NCBI RefSeq assembly: GCF_031143425.1
Contig: NC_090450.1
Location: 170,237,272-170,301,271, forward strand
Direction: 5' to 3'
DNA: 64,000 nucleotides
Source of the DNA: Pleurodeles waltl
Taxonomy: Eukaryota > Chordata > Amphibia > Caudata > Salamandridae
Each line of letters starts with the position of its first letter. Position 1 is the first letter of the stretch. The position numbers were made by a program, and so were the translations under genes. The notes beneath the pieces are model-generated. The model saw nothing but the letters and a program-made list of their open reading frames with translations, was not told the origin of the DNA and made no database searches. Below, piece by piece: positions 50,191-61,760 of the stretch.

Positions 50191-51940
50191 CCACTCCCTT
50201 CTCACTACCCAACAGGATATACCTCTGAAAGCAGCAAACAACTTTTCTGCAAACACCAATTCGTACAACAATGATACAATTGCCTCCTCGAGCATGGGGA
50301 GGGTGGAGAATGAGCTTTTGCTGAATCCAGCCACCAGTTCATCGACAAAACAAGTCCAATATGTGGATCTATACTACTCAAATTTAACACAGATAGAGGG
50401 CATTGTCTACTATGAACCTCCATAACGAGTGGATCCATCCACCAGCTCCTGTGTTTGCACAGACTGCTTCTGGTTATTTCATCGATATTGATGATTTTTC
50501 TTCTGATTCATCTGCTTCTACAACAGAAACTGTATCAAACACACGTAAGCTGTACATATGGCTGAAGAAAAAAAATAACATTTGATTTATTCATGGTATT
50601 ATCTGTGTATACAGTTGAAATTGCTCGTCTTTCTGCTCTGGATTGGTTTTGTCATTGTTTTCTCTCTCTTAATAAATGGTCATTATCTTCTCTGCCGTTG
50701 AGTTGGTGGATGAGGTCTTGACACCTATTTATCCTCCCATAAAGTTTGAAGAGACTGGTCTCTTCTGAACATTTCAGCAGTTCAGATTCCGGATGGGAAT
50801 GTTAGGAATAAAGTGCCCTTTGACATAAAAGGTCCTACTGAGGTCTTTCAATTTCCATTTGTGTTTAAAATATCAATGACTGATGTTACTACACCTGGTC
50901 TTATTTGCAGTGACTGGGACGTTGAAACAGTTGATTCTATGCTTGTAGAGCTTGACTACCACACTCTATTAGAAAGTGAAGATGTGTACGTGAATACAGC
51001 AAATTATGGAGACATTTTCTGTTACAACTATTGGGGACATTACTTTCTGCACCAAGATGAAGGTACAGATATGGTCAATTTTCAAAGCCTCTAGCACTGA
51101 AGGGATTGCACACTTTAAGGCTGTTGATTCTGTGTTTGTCAGCACTTTCCCAGACCGCGTTTGGAGCCATACCTTCAGCCATACACTCACTCCTTTTCAG
51201 TGTCTTTGGCAGATTCCCAGTTACTCTGCTGTTAATTGGCAGAATATTTCTATTATTTTTTTTACGCAGCGGCTGCCCTATTTCAACCAAGGAGTAATGG
51301 AGCAACCACCAACCGGCTGTGTCGTGATCGCATGATGCAGTACTTCAGAGCTTCCATGCTGGAAGAGCTGAAGCAATGATTTGCCATTGACATTCAGACC
51401 TGTCTTAACCTGTGTGCAGCCATTTTCCACTGCATTTGGGGTACCTTCGAATGCGTACCAATAGTGCGTCTTGCCATGCAGCTTGCGCCTCCTGTGGACA
51501 AGGATCTGTTAAATGTTCTCGATGAGGGTTCATTCACGGATATGCCCCGTGAGGCTAAGGTTGATTTGCGAAGTATCTTATCAGCCACCGATTGTTGGAC
51601 AGTGCTGCCTCCGCAGGCCATACTGCGTGTGAGGTTCCTGCACACTGCTGCTCGTGGATTCCTCTGCTAATCCTCCGATTCATTTATCGCCTACCGAAGT
51701 GGAGTCCTTTATGGTCTCAATCTCCATTGATGACACTGGAGACGTTTTGAAAGACCATGATTATTGTTGATTTGACCATTGGCTTTTTCTAAAAAGTATA
51801 AAGTGTGACACCAAATTGCCTTTCAATTCGGCCTGTTTTGCTTGTCACAGCCAACATTATATCACTTATGTATGATTTTAAATTTGCTTTTAGATTAGAA
51901 AATTTTTAGTCTTTGGATTTCACACCCTTGTTTCGGCAAT
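50191..51940 (+). pseudogene. Endogenous retrovirus 3' region, candidate env/accessory remnants
   Basis: Between the integrase and the polypurine tract lie about 1.75 kb where env and accessory genes would be expected. Open stretches at 50117-50425, 50403-50585, 50813-51094, 51006-51335 and 51464-51670 are in several frames. One small hydrophobic segment, translated from about 50605-50675, could be a membrane anchor. No envelope motif such as a furin site or fusion peptide was confirmed. The assignment is by position. Confidence 0.4.
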
Positions 51941-51949
51941 AGGGGAGGG
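51941..51949 (+). promoter_or_regulatory. Retroviral polypurine tract
   Basis: AGGGGAGGG lies immediately before TGTTGTGG, the start of the presumed 3' LTR. A purine run at this junction primes plus-strand DNA synthesis in retroviruses. Confidence 0.65.
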
Positions 51950-52200
51950 TGTTGTGGATCAATTTTAGTTTGTTTGGGCATAGGAGTTTAGCGCAGCTTT
52001 GGTTTGCAGGCCTGTGCCCTTTTATCTAGATAAACATGCTCTATTTTATTATTCATTTTAGCTTTGCTTGCAGTTTTGCATTTTAGAAGAAACGTTTTTA
52101 TCTTATAATCAGTTGCCATTCTGTGAAAACGTCATTATCAGCAATGTACATATTGGATTGTCATCATGTCCTTTTGCTTCATGTTAGACAACAACAGAAT
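51950..52200 (+). mobile_element. 3' LTR of the foamy-like endogenous retrovirus, end uncertain
   Basis: It begins TGTTGTGGATC directly after the polypurine tract. A TATA-like sequence CTTTTATCTAGATAAAC lies near 52017. One possible end is ACAACAACA at 52188-52196, which would mirror the start, but that gives only about 247 bp, short for a retroviral LTR. The true end could be anywhere up to about 52700. No matching 5' LTR exists upstream, so length cannot be checked within the window. Confidence 0.5.
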
Positions 52201-52713
52201 GGGATCCTGTCAGGCATTTTGTTGTTGTATTGCTGATACAAGTCTGCGCACAAAATCTAACGTTTAGGTACATACCCAAGTCAGGATGTCTGCACGGACA
52301 ATAACATGGGCATTATAAAAACACTCTGTGAGACCAAGGTTATTAGAGGGGGTTCCACCCAGGATATTTTATCTATCCTGCATGTTACTTTGTGGCAGAC
52401 CGCAGCTTTTGTGTCTCTATGATGCCTAACTTGGAGACTGACTTTTTTTTTTTTTTTTTTAAAGGTAAGAGAGTTTGGGGCACTCTCATGGACATAGCTT
52501 GGGCAGATGAGGTTTTTCATGCCTTGCTCTCTTTAGGGGAGAAAATATGCTTTAGGGAGGAATTTGCATATTCATTTTTTTTTTTTTTCACAATGCTGGG
52601 ATTATTCATATTTATGGCTGCCAGAAATCACCTTTACTGTTTGCGTTTTGATGGGGTGCTGCTAGAAAGCCGAAATGGTTGGGCCAACAGCTGTCAACTG
52701 GTGTAGGAGTGAC
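52201..52713. other. Undefined segment between ERV LTR and hairpin element
   Basis: It may include the rest of the LTR. T runs lie at 52443-52460 and 52578-52588. A plus-strand frame spans them but has no recognisable domain. Confidence 0.4.
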
Positions 52714-53334
52714 TTAGGTGGTCATTCCGACCTAGGCGGGCGGCGGTTGCCGCCCGCCCGAATCCGCCTGAATACCGCCCTGCGGTCAATTGACCGCGAG
52801 GGGTATTCTGACTTTCCCGCTGGGCCGGCGGGCGATCTGATTCAGATCGCCCGCCGGCGCAGCGGGAAAGCGCCTTCCACAAGGAAGCCGGCTCGGAATC
52901 GAGCCGGCGGAGTGGAAGGCGTGCGACGGGTGCAGCAGCACCCGTCGCGCTTTTCAGTGTCTGCATCGCAGACACTGAAAAGCCTAGTTGGGCCCTGTTA
53001 GGGGGCCCCTGCCGTGCCCATGCCATGGGCATGGGCACGGCAGGGGCCCCGCGACCCCCCCTACCGCCATCCTGTTCATGGCGGCTTTCCCACCATGAAC
53101 AGGATGGCGGTAGGGGGGGTCAGAATCCCCTCGGCGGCGCAGCGAGCTGCGCCGCCTTGGAGGATTCTAAGGGTCATTGGAAAACCGGCGGGAGACCGCC
53201 GGTTTTCCCGTTCTGACCGCGGCCAAAGCGCCGCGGTCAGAATGACCAAGGGAGCACCGCCGGCCTGTCGGCGGTGCTCCCGCCCCCGTTGGCCCTGGCG
53301 GTAGGGAACCGCCAGGGTCAGAATGAGGGCCTTA
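52714..53334. mobile_element. Harbinger-type non-autonomous element made of 13 hairpins (52717-53331)
   Basis: The 615-bp body is flanked by TTA at 52714-52716 and 53332-53334, the 3-bp TWA duplication of PIF/Harbinger transposons. Its ends GGTGGTCATTCCGAC and (reverse complement) GGCCCTCATTCTGAC form imperfect terminal inverted repeats. The interior is very GC-rich and is a row of separate palindromes, each with a different sequence: 52735-52758, 52771-52806, 52812-52870, 52871-52921, 52923-52948, 52949-52983, 53002-53050, 53053-53121, 53122-53168, 53179-53208, 53211-53242, 53250-53281 and 53293-53317. The largest has perfect 29-bp arms (53053-53081 and 53093-53121). There is no transposase, so it would need one in trans. 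Open frames across it reflect base composition only. Expansion of Harbinger elements has been reported in the newt Pleurodeles. Confidence 0.85.
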
Positions 53335-53552
53335 GTCTCCTACAGTCAGAGGTGCTGCACCCCCTAATCCAGGAGTCTTGTAGAGATACAAGGGTACTTT
53401 GTCCTCTTGGGAGACTGAGATTGCACGATGGTGTTGTAAACTGGAGGCGGTGCATACAACAGGAGCCTATAGGAGAAGATGGTGGATATGGGTTGGGTAG
53501 GCATCATTGTGTTCAATCGCGACGTGGAATAAATTTGGGTGCCTGGTTTTTT
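53335..53552. other. Short unassigned spacer
   Basis: No feature was recognised. An A/T-rich simple tract at about 53550-53585 marks the start of the L1-like fragment. Confidence 0.4.
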
Positions 53553-53830
53553 TTATATATAATAAAAAATAAAAATAAAAAAAATGCAGGCAGGGGCAAT
53601 GGGGACATTCACAAATAAACAGAGGAGTTTAGGCAGAATCACTATCTTGAGAACCGCTATTCTATCAGCAAGAGACAGCAGCTGCATCGACCGCCTGGTG
53701 ACCTGGTCCTCTAGTTTGGGCATGGCATTACCATAGTTCACCAGAACCGCCAATTCCGGGTCTCTATGGACCAACACACCCAAGTATTTAACCGGGTCAG
53801 TGTCCCACTATAGGGATAGTCAAGTCCAAG
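53553..53830 (-). pseudogene. L1-like LINE reverse transcriptase C-terminal fragment
   Basis: On the minus strand a 76-codon frame reads through a segment LADRIAVLKIVILPKLLCLF. This is the post-palm RT motif shared by L1/Tx1 LINEs (usually GRI..IKM..LPK.LY.F) and the same motif found in the plus-strand copy near 61570-61625. Upstream on this strand a NYGNAMPKLEDQV stretch also fits. Only this small piece remains. It is bounded by a T run at about 53847-53861 and an A/T-rich simple tract. Confidence 0.7.
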
Positions 53831-54317
53831 CCCCCTTTAAAGTTTTTTTTTTTTTTTGGTTAAGAAAAGTTCTTGTAAACGTCAGCGCAAAGCGCTATTT
53901 CAGGCCTAAAGATGGAAGGAGTCAGGTAGGAGTTATAGATTCCTAACTTTGTTGCAAACAGTACAAATAATATAATTCACTCAACAACACAGAACTTTTA
54001 GGGACCAAAAGAGGAACACTACATGGATGGAAAAAAATTAAAGGCAAATAGCTACATTAGGAAATTAAGGGCTCTGGAAAAGACATTAGCATGATTTTAA
54101 TGGTGTCCATCGACAAAATAAAGCACAAGTCTGAGGTATTTTACTTGCCAGAAAGCAACTGGTATCAATTCTGCCATTTCAACTCTACCTCCCGCTGGCA
54201 GAGAGCCACATAGTGAGGTAGTGCTCTGGAGGAGACATTACAGCTGTACAAAACACTTTAAATATATGTTCATTCCTTAACCCAGCACCACATCATGAAA
54301 CAAACACTGCTGGCACA
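53831..54317. other. Unassigned spacer
   Basis: No feature beyond the T run at about 53847-53861 was recognised. Confidence 0.4.
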
Positions 54318-54400
54318 TGGAAGAGCTATTGACCTTGCCAAGGTCTTTTAGCCATATTGTACAGCAGCGTGGCTGCTGTTCAGCACGGCTAAAAGTTAGT
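54318..54400 (+). repeat. Short SINE-like repeat, copy 2
   Basis: Similar to 42355-42460 over about 80 bp. Here the repeat runs directly into a pentanucleotide satellite, so the array may have grown from its 3' tail. Confidence 0.45.
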
Positions 54401-54610
54401 GGAGTGGTATAGTGTAGTGTGGCATATAGTAGGGCAGAGAGGAATGCCGTAAAGTTGGGTAGAGTGGTGTGGAATAGAGTATAGTAAAGTAGGGTAAAAT
54501 AGAGTGGAGTGTCACATTCCAGTAGAGTAGGGTGGAATAGAGTGGCAGAGTAAAGTATGGTAGAGTAGAGTGGCGTAGAATAAGGTAAGGTAGGAAAGAG
54601 GCATGGCATA
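54391..54610. repeat. Degenerate GTAGA/GTGGA pentanucleotide satellite
   Basis: Around 40 imperfect 5-bp units of GTAGA, GTGGA, GTAAA and related forms run through about 220 bp, with a few interruptions. On the minus strand this yields a long stop-free frame (54277-54777) rich in L, Y, S and T, which should not be taken as a protein. Confidence 0.8.
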
Positions 54611-57600
54611 TGCTGTGCAGAATTTGGTGGCAAAGAGTGGAGTTTACTGGGGTAGAGTACTACAGTTGTGGCTGCAAGTAATTTATACAGGGAACCAAAA
54701 TAAAAATAAACACAAAGGTATGAGGTATAAAGGTGATGACTGGCTGTAATGGAACAAAAATAGTCATGAGGTCGCAAGCATCACGAAGGGGCAAATGTGT
54801 TTTTAATGTGGAATTTATACATTCCAAACAGCTGAATCCAACGTACATAAAATCCCAAAGATGCACTAGTAGATAAACAAAGAAACAAAATGGGTTTGAA
54901 AGCAAAATGAAGAGAGAGCAGCACGAGAACTGGAAACATAAGAAGTGTACTGGAAAGGGTACAACACAGAGCGATTAGCAGACAGATACTAATTAAGCTG
55001 AATCAATTTCAGCTTGGTCCTTGCTCCACAGAAAGAAAAAGAAGTGACACCTGGCACACACTGGCAAATTAGGAGGTAGTAAAGTAGAGTAACAATGATG
55101 CCAATCAATTGTAAGCAATACGCTTGCTCCCAGCCCTTTACTGTAAATAATACTCCTTGCAAGCGAGAGCACATGCAGCGCATGCACTATTGCAGGGGAG
55201 AACTAAAGACTGCACTGTCATGAGTTTGTTTCTCTAAACTTGCGCAACCATCTCTTCAGCAGAAAAAACAGTAAGGTTCTATAGACATTTACATAGAGAA
55301 AACCAACTAGAATGTAAACATTCACGCTTTCTCGTGCCTTTAAAAAAAAAAAAAAACACAATGATAATTCTGCTGCTTTCAAATAACCTCTATTTTCATT
55401 TTGGTTCTTTTTGAAGTGTAAACTTAATTTGGGAATTTCCTAGAGAAAGGATACATAAAACAATGATGCGTAAAAAACATAAATCATTAAGACAGAGGAG
55501 TGCAAATCTCAAGTCTGCAAGTCTCAAGCACTTCCATGAATAATTGTGAAGCAAGGGAGGGCTTCACAGTGCTTGAACTTTCTCAACCCTCAATCATCAA
55601 CTTTGCTCATTTACATGCATTAATTTTGGAGACATTCAATATACACTAGACCTTAGAATTTAAAAAGGACTACAACGGCCCAGTAAGGATACTGGAAGAT
55701 AGAAGTCCAGAGTAACAGGTAATCAGTAGCTAAAATGGACCAGGTCTCTGAACTGCTAGCTGCACTGCCCTACCCCAACTGGTTGGTAAAGAATCTATAG
55801 CACTCACATGCCTCTGATCTGGCACTTCACCACACAAGGGCTGGTGGGTTAGCTGTGACCTCCGAGTCGTAAATACTTATCTTTAACTCTGAAGTCCTGT
55901 CCGGGCATTAATGCCTACAAGCCAAGTTGGTGCACACTAGGTGACACTACCAGTGCTCTGTCAGTACCCATTCCCACCCAGCTGGAACAATCTGTAATGC
56001 TGAGCCAGGTGATCAGAAGGCTACAAAGTTGAGGCATGAACCAACATGCTGTGAGCATAAGAATGTCACTGCAAGTCCTTAAAAGGAGGTCATGCACCAG
56101 CAGCACTCCACAATCGCATTGTTTGTCTAAAGTGAGAAAAATCTCAATGCACTGGACCCCTTTTTTGTCTATGTATTGCTTAAAGAAAGACCACAAGCTG
56201 ACCTACTAAATTAGATGTATTGGGAGAGGCCTGACTGAGGATCACCATAACTGCTCACAACTGACAAACACTTGCCACATCCCTGTGTACAGAGCCCTAT
56301 GCCTCTGGTCCTGCTGCAGTTTAAAACGGTTACTGTATTATGTTCAGCTTTGAGCTCTGGAGTGGACTGACAGGAATGTGTAGAGCGTGGTGCTCGGGTT
56401 AAGAGGCAGAGTCAACTGAGGTAAAATTTTCTTAAGCAGAGCACCAAATAAAGTGTGAAACAAAAAAAGCTGTCATCCATGTGATCCATCTAACTGTGTG
56501 GTTTCTGAGAATTGAGCAGCAATTGCAAAAAACTGTAACAGCAAAGTATTTTCCCATTCTCTCCAAAATAATGAACAACGTCTGAACTTAATAAAGATAA
56601 TGGTTGCAATTCCACTAAAATATTTTGATGGCTAAGCAAATTCAGTTAACATAGACCGGAAAAAAATGTTGTCACAGGCCACTATTTAAGAGAGCCATTT
56701 ACTCAAGAATATTGGAAAAGTTTCCACAAAAATAAGATAAATCGAGTTACCAAACCCATAAGTGCTGTGTTGTCACCACTTCTAGCAGGTTTGGTATTAC
56801 AGTTAATACAAGGCAGTTAAACTCACACTCCATAGAGTGCACCAATTCTGGATAAGGGGGAAGGATCATAAGGGATATTCTCTTATAAAAATAGAGAAAC
56901 TAAAGCCTGTACCACGTATATCCTATTTATGTGACAAAATAGGCACAGTAGCCCTACCACAACATTTAAACCAATGCATTTCATTGAAAATTTAAGATTA
57001 GCCACCACTAAGCCCTTTGTCTAAGAGAAAATCTGGCTTCAAACAGTTACGAAAATGACCCAATTGCACAAGTAGCTCCTTGAAGAAAGCAATGTATAGT
57101 CTGCGAGGCACTCTTCTCTTCCAGGTCTAGAAGAATACAGTTAATCATGGATAGGTGCTTGTTTTCTGTCCCAAAAATAAATGTGAAGTTCATAAGTCAA
57201 GTGGATCATTGAAGTTACTTGCCTTAATATTAAGTTCCTGTGGAACAATAGAAAGATCGATACGGCTTATGAAAAACTGACTCAACCAAAACTGAAAGAA
57301 TGGAGGAGAGCACCAAGAAATTTGAACATTACCCAATCACTTGAAATGCCACACTCTTTACTTTTATTTGGTGGGAGGAGATAAAGTTAGGAAAAGGGTG
57401 TGTGAGAATTTCTGATTGATTTTGCATGAGTGGGTATGAGAGAGTGAATTTGAAAGAGAGTTTGTGTCCCTACCCAAGATTTAGCAGAAAGGTCAAAGAA
57501 ACATACTACAAAAGTGAGATATTTTTGACAAACCAGGATTCTTTAATGAAATTCATGCAGGCATTGACCAACGCAAGTAGGAACCATTGAAATAAGACAT

Positions 57601-59959
57601 CGCTGGGGAACTATGAATTTATGCCCCTGTAACAAAGACTAATAACGTGAGTGTAATTTAGCAGTGTAGCATAAACTACACATTGTTGCTTAAATATATA
57701 CAGTTTCACATTATAGAAACAATACAAATGGACGAGTTGAGGCGAATCTTTGAATTAGGCTGTAAAATGTCTAAGGATAATATAAGCAACATCAGTAGAG
57801 AAAAAAAGAAAATGATTCACACTTTACCACAGACCAATCTTCAATGAATTAACCACGCGATTCCCTTTCACAGAAATAATACTTCAAGTAGTGGCCAGGC
57901 ATGTCTATGGCCTGCTGGGGCTGGTACTAGTATGTCTATCCTAAAGATTCTTCTTTAAGGTTTGAATATTAATCAGCCATCAAGAAGTGAAAGAGACTGA
58001 TAAGTATTTATAAGATAAATCATGACCCTTGGAGAGCCACATAAGCACAAATATTCAATGGAAAACGAACAGAAAGAAGGATGAGAACCAAGGTTAGGAT
58101 GAGAACATGAATCACCATGAAAAGAACAAGCTTATTGGGAATGTCCTGCAGGTGAGGAGAGGGAAATGGCTATGGTGCTTTATAGCAGGGATCATATTCA
58201 GTCCTTCTGTGCCATTATCCCTGGTCTTCCCTCTACTTCCTATCTAGCATCTCAAATTCAGACTACTATTTGACTATTATAAGTGTAAAGTGACGATAAA
58301 CTAGCATCCAAGTGGTATGTGAAGTGAAATCTCATACACCAAACACCTCAAAAACGTTGCAGGATGCAAAAAAAAAAAATGCAAAATAGTGCTGCTATTC
58401 TATATGACACTATTGGAAGAGAGAGAGAGAGAGAGAGAACATAAAAGTATGCAATATAGATTATAGTCTTTTGAAACACCCTGGATTAATCATAAAAAGA
58501 GTGGATACATAACTTGTATTTAAAGCTTCATGATTTAGAGTCAACTCCATCTATGGCGCTTCTCTCAAAGAATACATATGGTATTTGCTTGTAGGTTGTG
58601 CAATAAAATACACTACAGTCAGTTAAAGTTTAAGGTGCTATTGAGTGATGGGTAGGCTAGGCTTACTATATATATTCCACAGACAGAACAATAAATCACT
58701 CTTGAAGCAGCAGCCCTTCCTCGTTCGGGCTATCATTATTAAGTCACCATGGGCAATACAGCTGAGGCCCATGGTGACCATGGAAGCTCAGTATAATTCT
58801 TTAAGTATTTTCCTGCACTCCTTCATCCTCCTATGAGAAATCTGAAGCTTCTATAGGTTTGTAATTACAGCTTATCCTATCTAAAAGAGCCACAATCTCA
58901 CTCAGCACTATCCGCATGCCTATACAAACCAAATCAGACCCTGTTTCCCAATGGAAACGTTTCAGAAACAAATGTAATAGCTGGACTTGACAAAAGTGCT
59001 GCAATGCCATTCCCAAATGTAGACTGTTCCCTATACAACAAGAAATTAACAGCCAATACATACTAAAGCAGAAGTTCTTCACTTTGATGTGGACATTCAC
59101 TATGTAGTGTCTCAGGCTGTACTTGCAACCTAAAAATGGGTGGGTGTAGTGAAGGGTTGCCCCAGTAAACACTGTTGTGTGCGGGGGGGAATATGTTTTA
59201 TGTTCCTGAGATGAAAAGCAACACCTGTGTGCTATATATGGCCTGTATAGTTCATTGTTTGATGAAAACTTAATAAAATTGGTTATAGAAAAATTGGTGG
59301 GATTTAAATGATGATCCTACAACTTCAGTACGGGTGCAAGCAGTGCAAGGCTCAAAATCAAACAATGAAATACAGACTGACAAGACCCATGGAAAACATA
59401 CAGGTAATGGTAACACCAATAGTTTGGGTTTGTGTTACTCAACAAAGATGCTAATTTGATATGGGAGGATACTCAAAATGAAATTGCAAAAACATTTTAA
59501 AGCCCCTTTAAAACTCAATGACTGACACCTTTCTTCTCCATCCTGTTCCAAGATTCCCAAGACAATTTCTAATGCATTCGGACCAGAAAAAGTGCAAAAG
59601 GTAATGTCTCTTGTAGATGCGAGTTCTTGTAAACAGGTTGGCTCAAGGAAGAGTTAGTGAATTTTAGGGTTAAAAATAAGAAGTGTTAGTTGAAAGTCTG
59701 GAATTTAAATAAAATCCAAGACTGTCAATTAAGAATGGTTAGTGGATTCCATTTATTCAAATCTTGGGATATTGAGTGGTACTATTTTATAGTACGAGTG
59801 CAATAAGCCACCACTGACAGTTTTTCTGCAAGGTAAGAAGGTTATAAGTGGATTAGATCCACGTAAGCATGGATTTTTATCCCAGCTATCTGTGGTGGGG
59901 GAGGCTCTCACAACTGAAATATGATCCAATTTCCAGTCACTACTGATTAGGTGAGTTGT
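54611..59959. other. Unassigned AT-rich DNA
   Basis: No gene or complete transposon was recognised in these 5.3 kb. It contains A tracts (about 55341-55354 and 58369-58379) and a (GA)n microsatellite at 58418-58438. Open frames are short and lack motifs. Confidence 0.4.
58418..58438. repeat. (GA)n microsatellite
   Basis: About ten GA dinucleotides in a row. Confidence 0.9.
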
Positions 59960-61760
59960 AGTGAGACACACATTTGGTAAGGCAAAGAGCATGTACCACA
60001 AGAGACCAATTAGGAGTGTATTTCCCCCATCTATATGCAACAGAAGGGCTTGCTGGTTGTTCAGAAGGAGCCCATTTAGACCGGTGGAGACAAAGACATC
60101 CCATGGATGTAGATTATTAACATTACTGGGCAAGTCACAAACACCATGCCCAACTGGACCACATCTTAGTAGATAGATTACTTAATTGGATAATGGAAGT
60201 GGACCACGGCAAAATTGCACTATCTGGTTACAGCCCAGTTACAGGCAGAATGTAGTGACCAGATGCTGGTAAGGGGGCCCACAAAGGGATAGGATGCCAA
60301 AATGACGCTCTCCTGGAAGACTCAATAGTTGGCAAACACACAGGTCAGGAATCTGAGAACTCATGTCGATAACCAGCAATAAAGAGATTAACATAGTATA
60401 CTCACGGATGCAGTAAAAGCTGTGATAAGGGTGCAACTCATCGCAGCTCCTCAGAAAATAAGGGAAGCAGAGTTAAGTAGGCTGACCACACTTTACTGAT
60501 GCAAAGAAAACTCATAAAAACAAACAACTGCAACACCTCTGAATAAAGGTGATGGCATGCTGTGCAGTAAGGCAAAGAGGAACCGAAGCGGCTCAAGGAG
60601 TTCTACAAAGAACAATACACAGGAGAGATACACGGACAGGGTCCATATTGCTTTGCAGCCAATTTTTATTAACACATTCAAATCACAGTTACTTCCAAAT
60701 CTTCTCAGTGTCTTTAACAAGGTATCACAGACAAATAGACTATTAGCAAGCATGACAGTTGTTGCTATTGCGGTTTCTTAAGTTGAATTAGCCCCCAACT
60801 AAGCATGCCCCCTCCAGGCAGATATCATTACTGTACATTGATGCCAAGCTGCTCTCTTCCATATTGGCGAGCAGGTCAGACAGGGTGATAAAAATCCCTA
60901 AATACAACATAATCAAGCAGGCTACATAATTGAGGACAAAGGAGATCATTCACTTAATTGACATAAGGAGACAAGGCGGATTAGCAATAGTGCTTTTCTC
61001 CGTAGTTGTTGAAAAAACATTTGACTAGGAGTTCATGGGCGATCCATAGCAGGCAATGGGGTTTCGAAAGCATTGCCTGAGTTGAGACTTAGTGGGGTAC
61101 CAGAAGGCCAAAGTAAGGATAGAGGCGAAGAGCACACACTCTGATTTGATATTGATAAGGAGGGCAACTAAGCATGGATGCCTGCTTTCTTACAATCTGT
61201 CTGTCCTGGCTTTACAGTCAATAGGCGATATATTAAGTCATACGTGCAGCTCACATGTATAAAGTTGGAGGATGGTAAATTCAAACTTTTGTTCGCTGAT
61301 GACATTAAGTGTTACTGAACAAGAATCCTCCCTACCGGCATTGTGGGAAGAGTTAGGGGCCTAAAGTAGGGTCTTGGGCTTCACGACAAATCAGAGGACC
61401 TAAACATCACACTTTCACCTATGGAACTGCGCTCACTGGTGGGCTCAACATAGTCGGATCTATTTAACCCAAACAACAACTGTCAATGGATTACAAACAA
61501 CCTGGCCCAAAAGAGTACGGTTAAAACTGAGCAAGCATGCTAAAAGTTGCTAACCCTATCCTGCAAGGGATAGAATAGTGGCATTCAAGATGTCCATTCT
61601 GCCACAGATTCTATATGTGTTTCAGAGTACTACCCTCTGGTTTGACAGTAAGAGCAGAGCAAAATCGCAGGGCTATTGCTCTGAATACATATAGCAAGGG
61701 AAAAGAGCACAGACGGAAATCACTCAGTGGGTATTACAGCCAGTAGTTTGTAATTTATGA
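59960..61760 (+). pseudogene. L1/Tx1-like LINE, endonuclease end through reverse transcriptase
   Basis: Pieces in several frames occur in the right order. About 60080-60245 is the endonuclease C-terminus (VWRQRHPMDVDY, then LDHILVDRLL and a changed SGYSPV, normally SDHSPV). About 60400-60450 has a KAV-IRVQLIA-like linker. About 60838-60870 reads IDAKLLSSILASR. About 61002-61024 reads VVEKTFD (RT motif, normally DAEKAFD). About 61150-61210 is a degraded form of the motif usually written RGTRQGCPLSP. FADD is encoded at 61292-61303. About 61570-61625 reads RIVAFKMSILPQILYVFQ. The catalytic FADD survives but many stops and shifts are present. It is an old copy on the opposite strand from the fragment at 53553-53830. 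Confidence 0.8.

Noticed and set aside
52675..53304. Several 60-114 codon frames in the GC-rich region
   Set aside because: They arise from low stop-codon frequency in a GC-rich hairpin array and exist on both strands.
54277..54777. 166-codon minus-strand open frame
   Set aside because: It is a translation of a pentanucleotide satellite and adjoining repeat, with strongly biased composition and no domain.
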